From NCBI GenBank assembly GCA_002213445.1, contig NJIE01000025.1:1-64000 (forward strand): a stretch of 64,000 nt of DNA, read 5' to 3'. Positions within the stretch are counted from its first letter, which is position 1, and each line of letters begins with the position of its first letter. Source of the stretch: Xenophilus sp. AP218F. Its GTDB lineage: Bacteria; Pseudomonadota; Gammaproteobacteria; Burkholderiales; Chromobacteriaceae. The notes under the pieces were generated by a model that was given only the letters and a program-made list of their open reading frames with translations, made no database searches and was not told where the DNA came from. This document shows positions 30,270 through 38,336 of the stretch, in pieces. Both the position numbers and the translations under genes were made by a program.

Positions 30270-31545
30270 GCCGACGGGCGGCCGGGTGCCGCCCGTTTTC
30301 ATAGAGCGACCAGCCGCCCAGCAGCAGGCTGACCCGGGCGGCCAATAGCGCCGCCAGCGCCAGCGGCGCCAGCATCGCGCAAGCGCCGCTCATCTCCAGC
30401 ATCATCGTCACCGCCAGCAGCGGCGCTTGCGCCGTCGCCGCCAGAAACGCAGCCATCCCCACCAGCGCCGCTCCGCTTGCCGGCATCGTCTCCGGCCAGA
30501 CCGCATTGAGAAGCTGCGCGCCCAGCGCGCCGCAGGACGCGCCGGCGAACAGCATGGGCGTGAAGATGCCGCCCACCGCGCCGGAACCGCTGGTCGCCGC
30601 CGTCGCCAGCAGCTTGCAGGCCAGCAACACGGCCAGCAGCTGCCAGGCCGGCGGCGAGAGCAGCATCTGCGACACCGTGCTGTAGCCGTTGCCCCACATC
30701 TCCGGCCAGAACCAGGCCAGGCCGCCCACCACCGCCCCGCCCAGCGCCATCCGCCAGGGCAAGCTCCAGGGAATGCGGGCGAACGCGGCGCGCGTCCGGC
30801 TCATCAGCTTGATGAACACCGGCGCGAGCGCGCCCAGCGACAAAGCCAGCAGACAGTAGGCCAGCAAGGCCGGCCATGCCAGCGGCGGCAGCGGCGGGGT
30901 TCGATACAGGGGTTCCAAGCCCAGCAGCCGGCCCACGGTCAGGCTGGCGCACGACGAGGCCAGCAACAGGATGGGAAATTCGCGCCAGCGCAGGCGGCGG
31001 CGCACCACCTCGGCCGCGAACAGCGCGCCGGCCAAAGGCGCGTGATAGGCGGCGGCCCAGCCCGCCGCGACGCCGCAAGCCACCAGCAAGCGCCGGCGCG
31101 CCGCCGGCAGCGCGCGGCGGCGGGTCAGCAAGGAGGCGGCCAGCGCCGACAGCGACACCATCGCGCCCTCGCGGCCGATGGAGCCGCCGGACGCGACGGT
31201 GCAGAACGAGGACAGACTATTGATCAGCGTGTGGCGAAAGCCGAGGCGGCCGCTGCCCACCCGCACCGCTTCCAGATAATCGCCGCCGGTCTTGGCCAGC
31301 AGCCGGCGGCCATGCAGCAGGATCCAGCCGGCCAGCCAGCCGCCCAGCGCCGGGGCCAGGGCGCGTTGCCACGGCGTCAGTTGCCGGGCGACGCCGACCA
31401 GGCTGTGATCGGGGCTGCCCATGGCGGTTTCGGTCAGATGCAGCAAGCTCTGGAACAGCAACACCAGCAGCGCGCCGGCCACGCCAGAGAGCGCCGCCAG
31501 CGGCCAGTCCCGGCCTTGCAGCTTGCGCGACAGGGTGAGCGGCAT
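30232..31545 (-). CDS. clcB: ClcB-like voltage-gated chloride channel/transporter
   Basis: 437-residue ClC-family membrane protein with about ten hydrophobic segments. The selectivity motifs GSIGREG (the gating Glu about residue 126) and GSGAVGGIFTP are intact. The E. coli-type proton-glutamate is not evident, so channel versus exchanger cannot be decided; the length and sequence style fit ClcB. It converges on the GNAT gene with a 38-base 3' overlap. Confidence 0.88.
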   Translation of the reverse strand: MPLTLSRKLQGRDWPLAALSGVAGALLVLLFQSLLHLTETAMGSPDHSLVGVARQLTPWQRALAPALGGWLAGWILLHGRRLLAKTGGDYLEAVRVGSGRLGFRHTLINSLSSFCTVASGGSIGREGAMVSLSALAASLLTRRRALPAARRRLLVACGVAAGWAAAYHAPLAGALFAAEVVRRRLRWREFPILLLASSCASLTVGRLLGLEPLYRTPPLPPLAWPALLAYCLLALSLGALAPVFIKLMSRTRAAFARIPWSLPWRMALGGAVVGGLAWFWPEMWGNGYSTVSQMLLSPPAWQLLAVLLACKLLATAATSGSGAVGGIFTPMLFAGASCGALGAQLLNAVWPETMPASGAALVGMAAFLAATAQAPLLAVTMMLEMSGACAMLAPLALAALLAARVSLLLGGWSLYENGRHPAARRLRARVRRSLGRR

Positions 31546-31723
31546 ATCGGCGACGGACGGCCTGCGCCGTCCGCGAAGAAGAATGGAGCGACCAAGCGTA
31601 GCAGATGCGCGCGGCGCGGAAAACGGAAAAGCGCCGCGGTTGCCCGCGACGCCTTCCTTGTTACTGCCACTGTCGTTATGCAGTGTTTTCTTGATATCGC
31701 TCTATTCTCACCCTTTGTACGAC

Positions 31724-32182
31724 TCAGCGCACCTCTGCAACAATATCCTTACTGAACACTTTTTCGCAATACTTGCATTTCATTTTTGTGTCATGGCCGT
31801 GGGCTTTCACGTAGAAAAAGCTCTTCACCGGTTCGTTATGGCTGATGCAATTGGAATTGGGGCAGGCGAAAATGCCTTCGATGGTGTCCGGCAAGGCCAG
31901 CTTGTGCTTTTTCACCACTTCGAAGTTGTCGATCACGTTGACCGTGGCCTTGGGCGCGAACAGCGCCAGCTCGTTGGCCTGCTCCTCTGTCAGCGCCACG
32001 TTTTCCACCTTGATGATGTCCTTGCTGCCCATGTGGCGGCTGACCAGGTTGAGGCCGACGGTGACGCGCTCGCCGGTTTCGGTGAGCTTGAACAGGCGCA
32101 GGATCTTGACGCCCTGGCCGGCGGGAATGTGGTCGATGACGGTGCCTTGTTTCAGGGCTTCAACGGTGCGGGTGTATTGCAT
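31724..32182 (-). CDS. pyrI: Aspartate carbamoyltransferase regulatory chain
   Basis: 152-residue PyrI, which gives CTP/ATP control to the PyrB catalytic subunit. The N-terminal allosteric domain ([20 protein letters not shown]) and the C-terminal zinc domain with four Cys (CPNSNC, CKYC) are complete. The ATG at 32182 has a strong GGAAAGGA. It lies 24 bases downstream of pyrB, so pyrBI is an operon. Confidence 0.96.
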   Translation of the reverse strand: MQYTRTVEALKQGTVIDHIPAGQGVKILRLFKLTETGERVTVGLNLVSRHMGSKDIIKVENVALTEEQANELALFAPKATVNVIDNFEVVKKHKLALPDTIEGIFACPNSNCISHNEPVKSFFYVKAHGHDTKMKCKYCEKVFSKDIVAEVR

Positions 32183-32206
32183 GATTTTTTTCCTTTCCAA
32201 GCCTGA

Positions 32207-33127
32207 TTACACGGTCTCGTTCAGTACCAGCGACAGCAGCGCCTGACGCGCGTACACGCCGTTCTTGGCCTGCTCGAAGTAGTAAGCGTGCGGGGTGGCG
32301 TCCACGTCCACCTCGATTTCATCCACGCGCGGCAGCGGATGCAGCACCTTCATGCCGGGGCGGGCGTTTTTCAGCATGTCGGCGCGCAGCACGAACTTGC
32401 CCTGGATCTTCTTGAACTCGGCCTCGTCGAAGCGCTCGCGCTGCACACGGGTCATGTACAGCACGTCCACTTCCGGAATCACCGCTTCCAGGCTGTCCAC
32501 CACCGTGTATTCGATGCCCTTCTCGTCCAGCTCCTCGCAGATGTAGTCCGGCATCGCCAGCTGCTCCGGCGCCACGAAGAAGAAGCGGGCATTGAACAGC
32601 GACAGCGCCTGGGTCAGCGAGTGCACGGTGCGGCCGTACTTGAGGTCGCCGGCGAAGGCGACGTTGAGGCGGTCGAGGCGGCCCTGGGTTTCGCGGATGG
32701 AGAACAGGTCGAGCAGCGTCTGGGTGGGGTGCTGGTTGGAGCCGTCGCCGCCGTTGATCACCGGCACGTCCGAGAATTCGCTGGCCAGTCGCGCCGCGCC
32801 TTCTTTGGGGTGGCGCATCACCACCGCGTCGGTGTACGAACCGATGATCTTCAGCGAGTCGGCCAGCGTCTCGCCCTTCTTGGCGCTGGTATTGCCGCCG
32901 TCGGCGAAGCCGATGATGGTGCCGCCCAGGCGCTGCACCGCGGTTTCGAACGACAACCGGGTGCGGGTGGACGGTTCGAAGAAGCAGCTGCCGATCAGCT
33001 TGCCCTTGAGCAGGTCGTCGCGCGGGTTCTGCTTCAGGCGACTGGCGGTCTCCACCACCAGTTCCAGTTCTTCGCGGCTGAAGTCAGGTATGGAGATGAT
33101 GTGTTTCCGGTACAGTGGATTGGCCAT
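32207..33127 (-). CDS. pyrB: Aspartate carbamoyltransferase catalytic chain
   Basis: 306-residue catalytic subunit that joins carbamoyl phosphate and aspartate in pyrimidine synthesis. Seen: the carbamoyl-phosphate motif [13 protein letters not shown], the mobile [15 protein letters not shown] loop, [14 protein letters not shown] and HPLPRVDEI. The ATG at 33127 gives [10 protein letters not shown]; an in-frame extension upstream crosses the attenuator and is not expected to be the start. First gene of pyrBI, preceded by an attenuator-like hairpin. Confidence 0.97.
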   Translation of the reverse strand: MANPLYRKHIISIPDFSREELELVVETASRLKQNPRDDLLKGKLIGSCFFEPSTRTRLSFETAVQRLGGTIIGFADGGNTSAKKGETLADSLKIIGSYTDAVVMRHPKEGAARLASEFSDVPVINGGDGSNQHPTQTLLDLFSIRETQGRLDRLNVAFAGDLKYGRTVHSLTQALSLFNARFFFVAPEQLAMPDYICEELDEKGIEYTVVDSLEAVIPEVDVLYMTRVQRERFDEAEFKKIQGKFVLRADMLKNARPGMKVLHPLPRVDEIEVDVDATPHAYYFEQAKNGVYARQALLSLVLNETV

Positions 33128-33154
33128 GGTCGCTTTCCTTTGAGCTTTTGTGGA

Positions 33155-33192
33155 TAAAAAAAAAGCCCCTGAAAAATCAGGAGCTTTTTTTA
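33155..33192 (-). terminator. Attenuator-type terminator in the pyrBI leader
   Basis: On the minus strand a stem AGCTCCTGA / TCAGGGGCT (one G-U pair, 4-base loop) is preceded by A and followed by nine T, ending about 28 bases before the pyrB ATG. A strong intrinsic terminator just upstream of the operon it controls is the arrangement of pyrBI attenuation. The T run also serves rightward transcription, but no rightward gene ends here. Confidence 0.7.
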
Positions 33193-33296
33193 ACGGAATC
33201 AATCGGTTCGGGAACGGCGACGCTTCGTTGCAACGGCAGATCGCCACCCCGGCGGGTGTCTTTCACTGCCTGAAAACTGCCTGTTGCGTACGTCAT
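33177..33296 (-). CDS. Possible pyrBI leader peptide
   Basis: A 39-residue minus-strand frame starting at the ATG at 33296 ([13 protein letters not shown]...) whose TGA stop (33177-33179) lies inside the attenuator stem. In E. coli a 44-residue leader peptide ends at the pyrBI attenuator and its translation prevents termination when UTP is scarce. Size and position match. A U-rich pause tract is not obvious, and the initiation region is only moderate. The frame can be extended to 70 residues. Confidence 0.4.
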   Translation of the reverse strand: MTYATGSFQAVKDTRRGGDLPLQRSVAVPEPIDSVKKSS

Positions 33297-33361
33297 CTGC
33301 CTGCGATCCGAACAAAATTTCCGGATTCTAATCCGCTTGCCTCGCAAAATGTAAGGGCTTG

Positions 33362-33385
33362 GTCGCATTTTTACAAAAATGCGAC
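33362..33385. promoter_or_regulatory. 24-bp palindrome in the pyrBI promoter region
   Basis: Arms GTCGCATTTTT and AAAAATGCGAC are perfect inverse repeats around AC. On the minus strand a weak -35/-10 pair (TTGTAA, 17 bases, TACATT) overlaps it. It could be an operator for pyrBI or for the divergent HD-GYP gene. No T run follows on either strand, so a terminator is unlikely. Confidence 0.5.
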
Positions 33386-33615
33386 ACATAACCGTAAATT
33401 TTCACGCCGCGGCCCGAAGACGCGGCCAAACCCATCTCCGCCGCCCTTGAAAATGGCGGCAAAGCGGCTGATCCTTGATAAACGCGCATGGCGCTCTCCG
33501 GCCAGGCTGGCAATATTACACGCGCGGACGTTGCCGTTCGGAGTGCGGCGCTCCGGGTAAAAAGTATATAATCCCCGCCTTATTTGATAGCCTAACTTAT
33601 TGATACCTTGCAACA
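33386..33615. other. Divergent intergenic region with a TATAAT-type -10
   Basis: Continues the 488-base gap between pyrB and the HD-GYP gene. TATAAT at 33567-33572 is a plausible -10 for the rightward gene (ATG 33616), but no good -35 sits at the right distance. Nothing else recognised. Confidence 0.4.
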
Positions 33616-34830
33616 ATGATCAAGTGCATCGCCGTATCCGACCTCAGAGTAGGCATGTACATCCACGATCTGAATTGCGACTGGATGTCCCATCCCTTTC
33701 TGGTCAATCGCTTTCAGATCAGGAACGAGGACGAGATCGCCAAGATCGCCGATTCCGGCATCCACGAGGTGTACATCGACACCCGCAAGGGACTGGATCT
33801 GCCTTCCGCGCCCACCGCCGTCGAGGTGAAGAAGCAGCTGGAGCAGGAGCTGCGCGCCTTCGGCAGCAAGGAGCAGGCGCTGGTCCAGCATGTCGAGGCC
33901 GGCGCGGAGTTCGGCCGCGCCCAGCTGATCCACAACGAGGCCAACCTGATCGTGCGCGGCATCCTGCAGGACGCGCGGCTGGGCAAACAGGTGGAGCTGG
34001 AGATGGTGGAGCCGCAGGTGGAACGCCTGACCGGCTCCATCCTGCGCAACAACGGCGCTTTGCTGTCGCTGTGCCGGATCAAGGACAAGGACAACTATAC
34101 CTTCCAGCACTCGGTCAGCGTCGGCGCGCTGATGGTGAGCTTCTGCAACGCGATGGGAATGAGCAAGGAAGTGATCCACCACGCCGGCATCGGCGGCATG
34201 CTGCACGACATCGGCAAGATGAAAGTGCCCGACGACATCCTCAACAAGCCGGGCAAGCTCACCGAGCAGGAGTTCCAGGTCATCAAGTGCCACGTGGTGG
34301 AAAGCAAGAAAATCTTGCTGGCCACCAAGGGCATCTCGGAAACGTCGGTGCAGGTGGCGGCGCAACACCACGAACGCCACGACGGCAGCGGCTACCCGGC
34401 CGGCCTCAAGGGCGATGAAATCTCGCAGCTGGGGCAGATGGCCGCCATCGTCGACGTCTACGACGCGCTGACTTCCGACCGCTGCTATCACAAGGGCATG
34501 CCGCCCACCGATGCGCTGCGCAAGATTTATGAATGGTCGCGCTTTCACTTCAACCCGCAGCTGGTGCAGGCCTTCATGCGCTGCATCGGCATTTATCCGA
34601 TCGGCACGCTGGTGCGGCTGGAAAGCGGACGGCTGGGCGTGGTGGTGGAGCAGAACGAAAGCAACCTGATCACGCCCAAGGTCAAGGTGTTCTTCAGCAC
34701 CAAGAGCAACGCCCACATCCCGCCGGAAATCGTCGATCTGGCCCGCGGCATGGGCTTTGGCGGCGGCGACAGAATCGTCAAGCACGAGTCGCCGGAGAAG
34801 TGGCAGATCGATCCGCTGCGCTTCCTGTAG
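33616..34830 (+). CDS. HD-GYP phosphodiesterase with DUF3391 N-terminus
   Basis: 404-residue cytoplasmic protein predicted to hydrolyse cyclic di-GMP. An N-terminal DUF3391 domain (about 1-130, starting MIKCIAVSDLRVGMYIH) is followed by an HD-GYP domain with the metal HD (HDIGK, His197-Asp198) and the signature HHERHDGSGYP (251-261). All catalytic residues appear intact. It may oppose the cyclase at 16748. Single gene. Confidence 0.9.
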   Translation: MIKCIAVSDLRVGMYIHDLNCDWMSHPFLVNRFQIRNEDEIAKIADSGIHEVYIDTRKGLDLPSAPTAVEVKKQLEQELRAFGSKEQALVQHVEAGAEFGRAQLIHNEANLIVRGILQDARLGKQVELEMVEPQVERLTGSILRNNGALLSLCRIKDKDNYTFQHSVSVGALMVSFCNAMGMSKEVIHHAGIGGMLHDIGKMKVPDDILNKPGKLTEQEFQVIKCHVVESKKILLATKGISETSVQVAAQHHERHDGSGYPAGLKGDEISQLGQMAAIVDVYDALTSDRCYHKGMPPTDALRKIYEWSRFHFNPQLVQAFMRCIGIYPIGTLVRLESGRLGVVVEQNESNLITPKVKVFFSTKSNAHIPPEIVDLARGMGFGGGDRIVKHESPEKWQIDPLRFL

Positions 34831-34833
34831 CAG

Positions 34834-34928
34834 GGCGTATCCCGCAGGGGCGATACGCCGACAGACCCCGCCAGAACCGCCTGCCGCGGCCTGCGGCTTA
34901 GGCGGAACGCCCCTGCGGAGCTTCCGCC
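34834..34928. repeat. Cluster of inverted repeats between convergent genes (REP-like)
   Basis: Three hairpins sit in the gap between the HD-GYP gene and rsmE: GGCGTATC/GATACGCC (34834-34859), CCGCCT/AGGCGG (34877-34905) and GGCGGAA/TTCCGCC (34901-34928). CGCCCCTGCGG-like motifs recur in both orientations. They may act as a bidirectional terminator or a REP-type element. No T run. Confidence 0.45.
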
Positions 34929-35654
34929 CTACCGGTAATCCCCCCACACCGTCTGGATGGCGCCGACCGCGGCCAGGGCCGCCGTTTCGGTGCGCAAGAT
35001 GCGTGGGCCGAGCTTGAGCGGCGTCCAGCCGGCGGCCAGGCTGGCGCCCTCTTCGCGCGGCGAGAAGCCGCCCTCCGGACCCACCATCAGCCAACCGCGC
35101 GCCGGCTCGGCGGCGATGTCGGCCAGGCGCTGCGTGCCGCGCGGCGACAGGATCAGCCGCACCGCCTCGTCCCGGCTCTGGCGCAGCCATTGCTCCAGCG
35201 ACACGATCGGCAAGACCTGCGGGATGAAGTTGCGGCCGCTCTGCTCGCAGGCGGAAATCACGATTTCCTGCCAGCGCGCCACCCGCTTGTCGGCGCGCTC
35301 GCCGGAAAGCTTGACCAGCGAACGCTCCGCCGCCAGCGGCTGGAACGCCGACACGCCCATCTCCACGCCTTTCTGCAGCGTGAATTCCATCTTGTCGCCG
35401 CCGGAAATCGCCTGCGCCAGGCCCAGCCACAGCGGGGTTTCACGTGAAACCTCGTCGAAGCGCTCGATCACGCACTGCGCGTCGCGCTTCATCACCGCTT
35501 CCAGCGTGGCCTGGTATTCGCCGCCCCGGCCGTTGAACAGGGTGATGCCGTCGCCGGCGTTCAGCCGCAGCACCTGCACATGGCGCACCACGCTGTCCGG
35601 CAAGGACAGGCTTTGCCCGGGAGCCAACTCCCCTTCGAAATAAAACCTTGGCAT
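34929..35654 (-). CDS. rsmE: 16S rRNA (uracil1498-N3)-methyltransferase
   Basis: 241-residue SPOUT methyltransferase acting on U1498 of 16S rRNA. It has a PUA-like N-terminus (MPRFYFEGEL, HVQVLRLNAGDGITLFNG) and a C-terminal knot with MVGPEGGFSPREE and LGPRILRTETA. A second ATG three bases upstream (35657) is possible. A parS-like palindrome lies inside the gene, where it encodes VSRET. Confidence 0.94.
   Translation of the reverse strand: MPRFYFEGELAPGQSLSLPDSVVRHVQVLRLNAGDGITLFNGRGGEYQATLEAVMKRDAQCVIERFDEVSRETPLWLGLAQAISGGDKMEFTLQKGVEMGVSAFQPLAAERSLVKLSGERADKRVARWQEIVISACEQSGRNFIPQVLPIVSLEQWLRQSRDEAVRLILSPRGTQRLADIAAEPARGWLMVGPEGGFSPREEGASLAAGWTPLKLGPRILRTETAALAAVGAIQTVWGDYR
35436..35451. 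promoter_or_regulatory. parS-like palindrome (site 2), inside rsmE
   Basis: GGTTTCACGTGAAACC, a perfect 16-base palindrome with the same 14-base core as sites 1 and 4 and 14 of 16 matches to the parS consensus. It lies within rsmE coding sequence, as parS sites often do. Confidence 0.65.
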
Positions 35655-35757
35655 CATGTATTGAAAGTCGCTGTTGATAGCGGTATTTTGCTTGGTTTGC
35701 CATGCTTTCAGCAAACCCCTTTGAAACGGTCCGCCCGGCCGCGGCAGGAGAAACCCG

Positions 35758-36549
35758 ATGCAGGTGCTCGAACAGGTGATGCAGGTCTTGCGCAACGTTG
35801 CCCGCGACGAGGTGATGCCGCGCTTCCTGCACGTCGGCAAAAGCCGCAAGGACGACGGCACGCTGTTCACCGAGGCCGACATGGCCTGCCAGCAGGCGCT
35901 TCAGCGCGAGCTGCCGGCCATCCTGCCGCACCCGGTGCTGGGCGAGGAAATGAGCAAGGAAGAACAGGACGCGCTGTGGGTGGCCAATCAGGCCGGGCTA
36001 TGGGTGGTGGATCCGATAGACGGCACCACCAATTTCGTCAACGGCCTGCCCTACTTCGCCATTTCGGTGGGATTGATGGTGAACGGCAAGAGCGAGCTGG
36101 GGGTGATCTACAACCCGGTGTCGGACGAGATGTTCTATGCCCGCCGCGGCCTGGGCGCGTGGATGAACGGCCGCCGTCTGCCGCTCAAGTCCATCCACAA
36201 CTGCATCGGCGACGCCATCGCCAGCATCGAGGTGAAATACCTGCGCTCGGCCAAGCTGGCCGCCCGCATCGGCAGCGTCGCGCCCTGCGGCAGCCAGCGC
36301 AATATGGGCTCCAGCACGCTGGACTGGTGTTTCCTGGCGGCGGGCCGCTACGATCTGTACCTGCACGGCGGCCAGCGGCTGTGGGACTACGCCGCCGGCG
36401 CGGTGATCCTGGAGGAGGCCGGCGGCAGGATCGCCAGCCTGGCTTGCGACGACTACTGGAGCGACGCGGTCTGGAAGCGCTCGGTCATCGCCGCCATCGA
36501 CCCCGAGCTGTTCGTGCAGTGGCACCGCTGGGTGCGCGGCAACCAGTAA
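35758..36549 (+). CDS. suhB: Inositol-1-monophosphatase family protein (SuhB-like)
   Basis: 263-residue Mg-dependent phosphatase-fold protein. The metal sites are visible: GEEM (Glu), DPIDGTTNF (85-93) and WDYAAGAVILEEAGG. Members hydrolyse inositol phosphates, 3'-phosphoadenosine phosphate or act with ribosomal antitermination (SuhB); the substrate cannot be told from sequence. The start follows GCAGGAG. It is divergent from rsmE. Confidence 0.88.
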   Translation: MQVLEQVMQVLRNVARDEVMPRFLHVGKSRKDDGTLFTEADMACQQALQRELPAILPHPVLGEEMSKEEQDALWVANQAGLWVVDPIDGTTNFVNGLPYFAISVGLMVNGKSELGVIYNPVSDEMFYARRGLGAWMNGRRLPLKSIHNCIGDAIASIEVKYLRSAKLAARIGSVAPCGSQRNMGSSTLDWCFLAAGRYDLYLHGGQRLWDYAAGAVILEEAGGRIASLACDDYWSDAVWKRSVIAAIDPELFVQWHRWVRGNQ

Positions 36550-36555
36550 GCCGCC

Positions 36556-36747
36556 TTACTTCAGGCGGTTCCAGTTATGGATGGCTTCCTTCTTGTTGTC
36601 GGCCTGCGCGCCTATCGTATTGCAATTGCCCTTGTCGGGGTGGCGGCTGCACTGCACCCATAGCCGGCGGGAGCCGGCCTTGACGAGTTCGGCGGGCGCG
36701 CCGCATTTGGGACAGCGCTGCGGTTGCAAGGGGGTCGCTTCGGTCAT
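36556..36747 (-). CDS. Small zinc-ribbon-like protein (Lar-like), unknown
   Basis: 63 residues with CPKCGAPAELV and later VQCSRHPDKGNC, a treble-clef-like Cys set, ending KKEAIHNWNRLK, which resembles the C-terminus of the Lar restriction-alleviation domain (eAIeaWNrR). The ATG at 36747 is preceded by GGAAAA. Role unknown; it stands between suhB and a lipase gene. Confidence 0.65.
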   Translation of the reverse strand: MTEATPLQPQRCPKCGAPAELVKAGSRRLWVQCSRHPDKGNCNTIGAQADNKKEAIHNWNRLK

Positions 36748-36766
36748 GGCGTTTTCCAAAAATAAA

Positions 36767-36786
36767 CGGGGCCCGTTCGGACCCCG
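36767..36786 (-). terminator. Intrinsic terminator of the first lipase gene
   Basis: Minus-strand stem CGGGGTCC / GGGCCCCG (one wobble, 4-base loop) followed by TTTATTTTT. Confidence 0.65.
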
Positions 36787-36825
36787 CCTGATTACAGGCT
36801 GCGGCGCGTGCCGCCAGACTGAAGC

Positions 36826-38133
36826 TTAGCGTCTGCGCGCCGTCAGCGACAAGGCGTAGCCCTGCTGCCGCGCGAAGTCGGCGACGAACTGGCCCAGCAG
36901 CTTGTGGGTGTGCGTGGTGGGATGCAGGCTGTCCCAGAACACATAGCGGTCGGCGTCGGCGCACTCGGCGCGCGGCGTCTGCCTGGAGACGTAAGGCAGG
37001 CTGGCGTTGAGGGCGATGTTGAGGCAGGACTGGCTGACGTTGCCCACCTGGTATTTGCCGGGGTTGTCCAGCAGATCGTCGAACATGGCGTGGGTATCGA
37101 ACAGGCGCAGCTTCAGGCCGGCGCCGTGCTTCTGCTGCAGCGTCGCCGCCAGTTGCGCCAGCTTGACGTTGTAGTCGTCCACCTGCCGGCTCAGCTGCGC
37201 GGCCTTGCCGCTGGCGGAGCCGGCCGGGGTGCGCGCCAGATTGGGCAGATTCAGCAACACGATGTTGCGGCCGCCGGCGGCGATCACCTTCTCCAGCGCC
37301 TGGGTCTGATCGGCGATCACCTGGTCGACGCTGCGGCCGTAATTGAGCAGGTCATTGCCGCCGATCAGCATCGTGAACAAGGTGTTTTCCGGACGATAAG
37401 CCGGCGCTTTCTGCATGTATTGCGCCCAGGAGTCCACTTCCTGCTTCAGGCCTGGCACCACCAGATGGCGATCGGCCGCCGCGCCGCCTATCGCCCAGTT
37501 GTACATCGGCAAGCCCAGATGGCCGGCCAGATACTCCACCCATACCGGGCCGTTGCTGAAACGGCCGACGTACCAGCTCTTGGCGGTCGGCAGCTTCCAC
37601 TGCGACGCGCCGTACATGTTCTGGGTATCGGACAGGCTGTCGCCGAACACCACCAGCTTGTTGATGCCCGCGCCTTGCGCCGCGCTGTCCATGCTCCACA
37701 CGGTGTGGTTGTACGACAGCGCGTTGTCGGCGGCCGCCACCAGCGCCAGCGGCTTGGCGATCTTCTGCCTGTTCAGCGTTTGCTGGCAGATGGAACGCAG
37801 CGCGTCCTGGCTCGTTTCGCTGTAGAACATGTTCTTCAACGCCGCCGCGCGGCCCGACCACCAGTAGCCGTTGAGGCGGTAGTAATCGCCGCTGCTCGGG
37901 TCCAGCGCCCAGACATAGCTGGTTTGCGGCTTGTTGGCCGCCGGGTCCAGCCGGTAATAGCAGCGCAGATAGGTGTAGGTGGCGCGGCCCTGAACCGGCG
38001 CGGCCTGCGGCGCGGCGCGCTGCACGCTGTCCTCGGGAAGCGGCGCGCCCGGCGCCGGCAAGACGTCGGCGGCCAGCGCCTGGCCGCCCCACAGGCACGC
38101 CGCCAGCGCGCTCGCCAAGATTCGTTGTTGCAT
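36826..38133 (-). CDS. Secreted GDSL lipase/phospholipase, thermolabile-haemolysin type (copy 1)
   Basis: 435-residue precursor with a signal peptide (about 1-22). A ~120-residue N-terminal domain (TYLRCYYRLDP, DPSSGDYYRLNGYWW) leads to an SGNH/GDSL hydrolase with block I VVFGDSLSDTQN, block III IGGNDLLNY and block V DSLHPTTHTH carrying the catalytic His. This layout is that of Vibrio thermolabile haemolysin/lecithinase, which cleave phospholipids. Export and lipolytic or haemolytic activity are inferred. A closely related copy lies at 39472, with a methyltransferase gene between. Confidence 0.88.
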   Translation of the reverse strand: MQQRILASALAACLWGGQALAADVLPAPGAPLPEDSVQRAAPQAAPVQGRATYTYLRCYYRLDPAANKPQTSYVWALDPSSGDYYRLNGYWWSGRAAALKNMFYSETSQDALRSICQQTLNRQKIAKPLALVAAADNALSYNHTVWSMDSAAQGAGINKLVVFGDSLSDTQNMYGASQWKLPTAKSWYVGRFSNGPVWVEYLAGHLGLPMYNWAIGGAAADRHLVVPGLKQEVDSWAQYMQKAPAYRPENTLFTMLIGGNDLLNYGRSVDQVIADQTQALEKVIAAGGRNIVLLNLPNLARTPAGSASGKAAQLSRQVDDYNVKLAQLAATLQQKHGAGLKLRLFDTHAMFDDLLDNPGKYQVGNVSQSCLNIALNASLPYVSRQTPRAECADADRYVFWDSLHPTTHTHKLLGQFVADFARQQGYALSLTARRR

Positions 38134-38195
38134 GGTGTAGCCCTGTATTCGCGGAAATCGGAAACAGCTTTGGCCACGACATGCTCGGCAATTAT

Positions 38196-38262
38196 GGCCG
38201 CTGTTTATATTATTCAGTTATTATTTAAAATAATTTACTGATTTTAAATCATACAAATGTTC
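38196..38262 (-). promoter_or_regulatory. A/T-rich upstream region of lipase copy 1
   Basis: A sharply A/T-rich block (TTATTTAAAATAATTT and flanks) 60 to 130 bases upstream of the lipase ATG. It probably contains the promoter and may be a silencing (H-NS/MvaT-type) target. No single -35/-10 pair is convincing. Confidence 0.4.
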
Positions 38263-38287
38263 GATTTGCGCGCGCAAGGCGTAAAAA

Positions 38288-38315
38288 AACCGTCGCCAAA
38301 AGCGACGGTTTTTGC
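38288..38315. terminator. Bidirectional terminator of the methyltransferase gene
   Basis: Perfect stem AACCGTCGC (38288-38296) / GCGACGGTT (38302-38310) flanked by A and T runs on both sides. Confidence 0.85.
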
Positions 38316-38336
38316 ATGGGATCAACAGCTTTCGTT

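Noticed and set aside
33616-34830. HD-GYP protein as a degenerate phosphodiesterase
   Set aside because: HD, HHExxDGxGYP and the downstream residues are all present, so there is no sign of inactivation.
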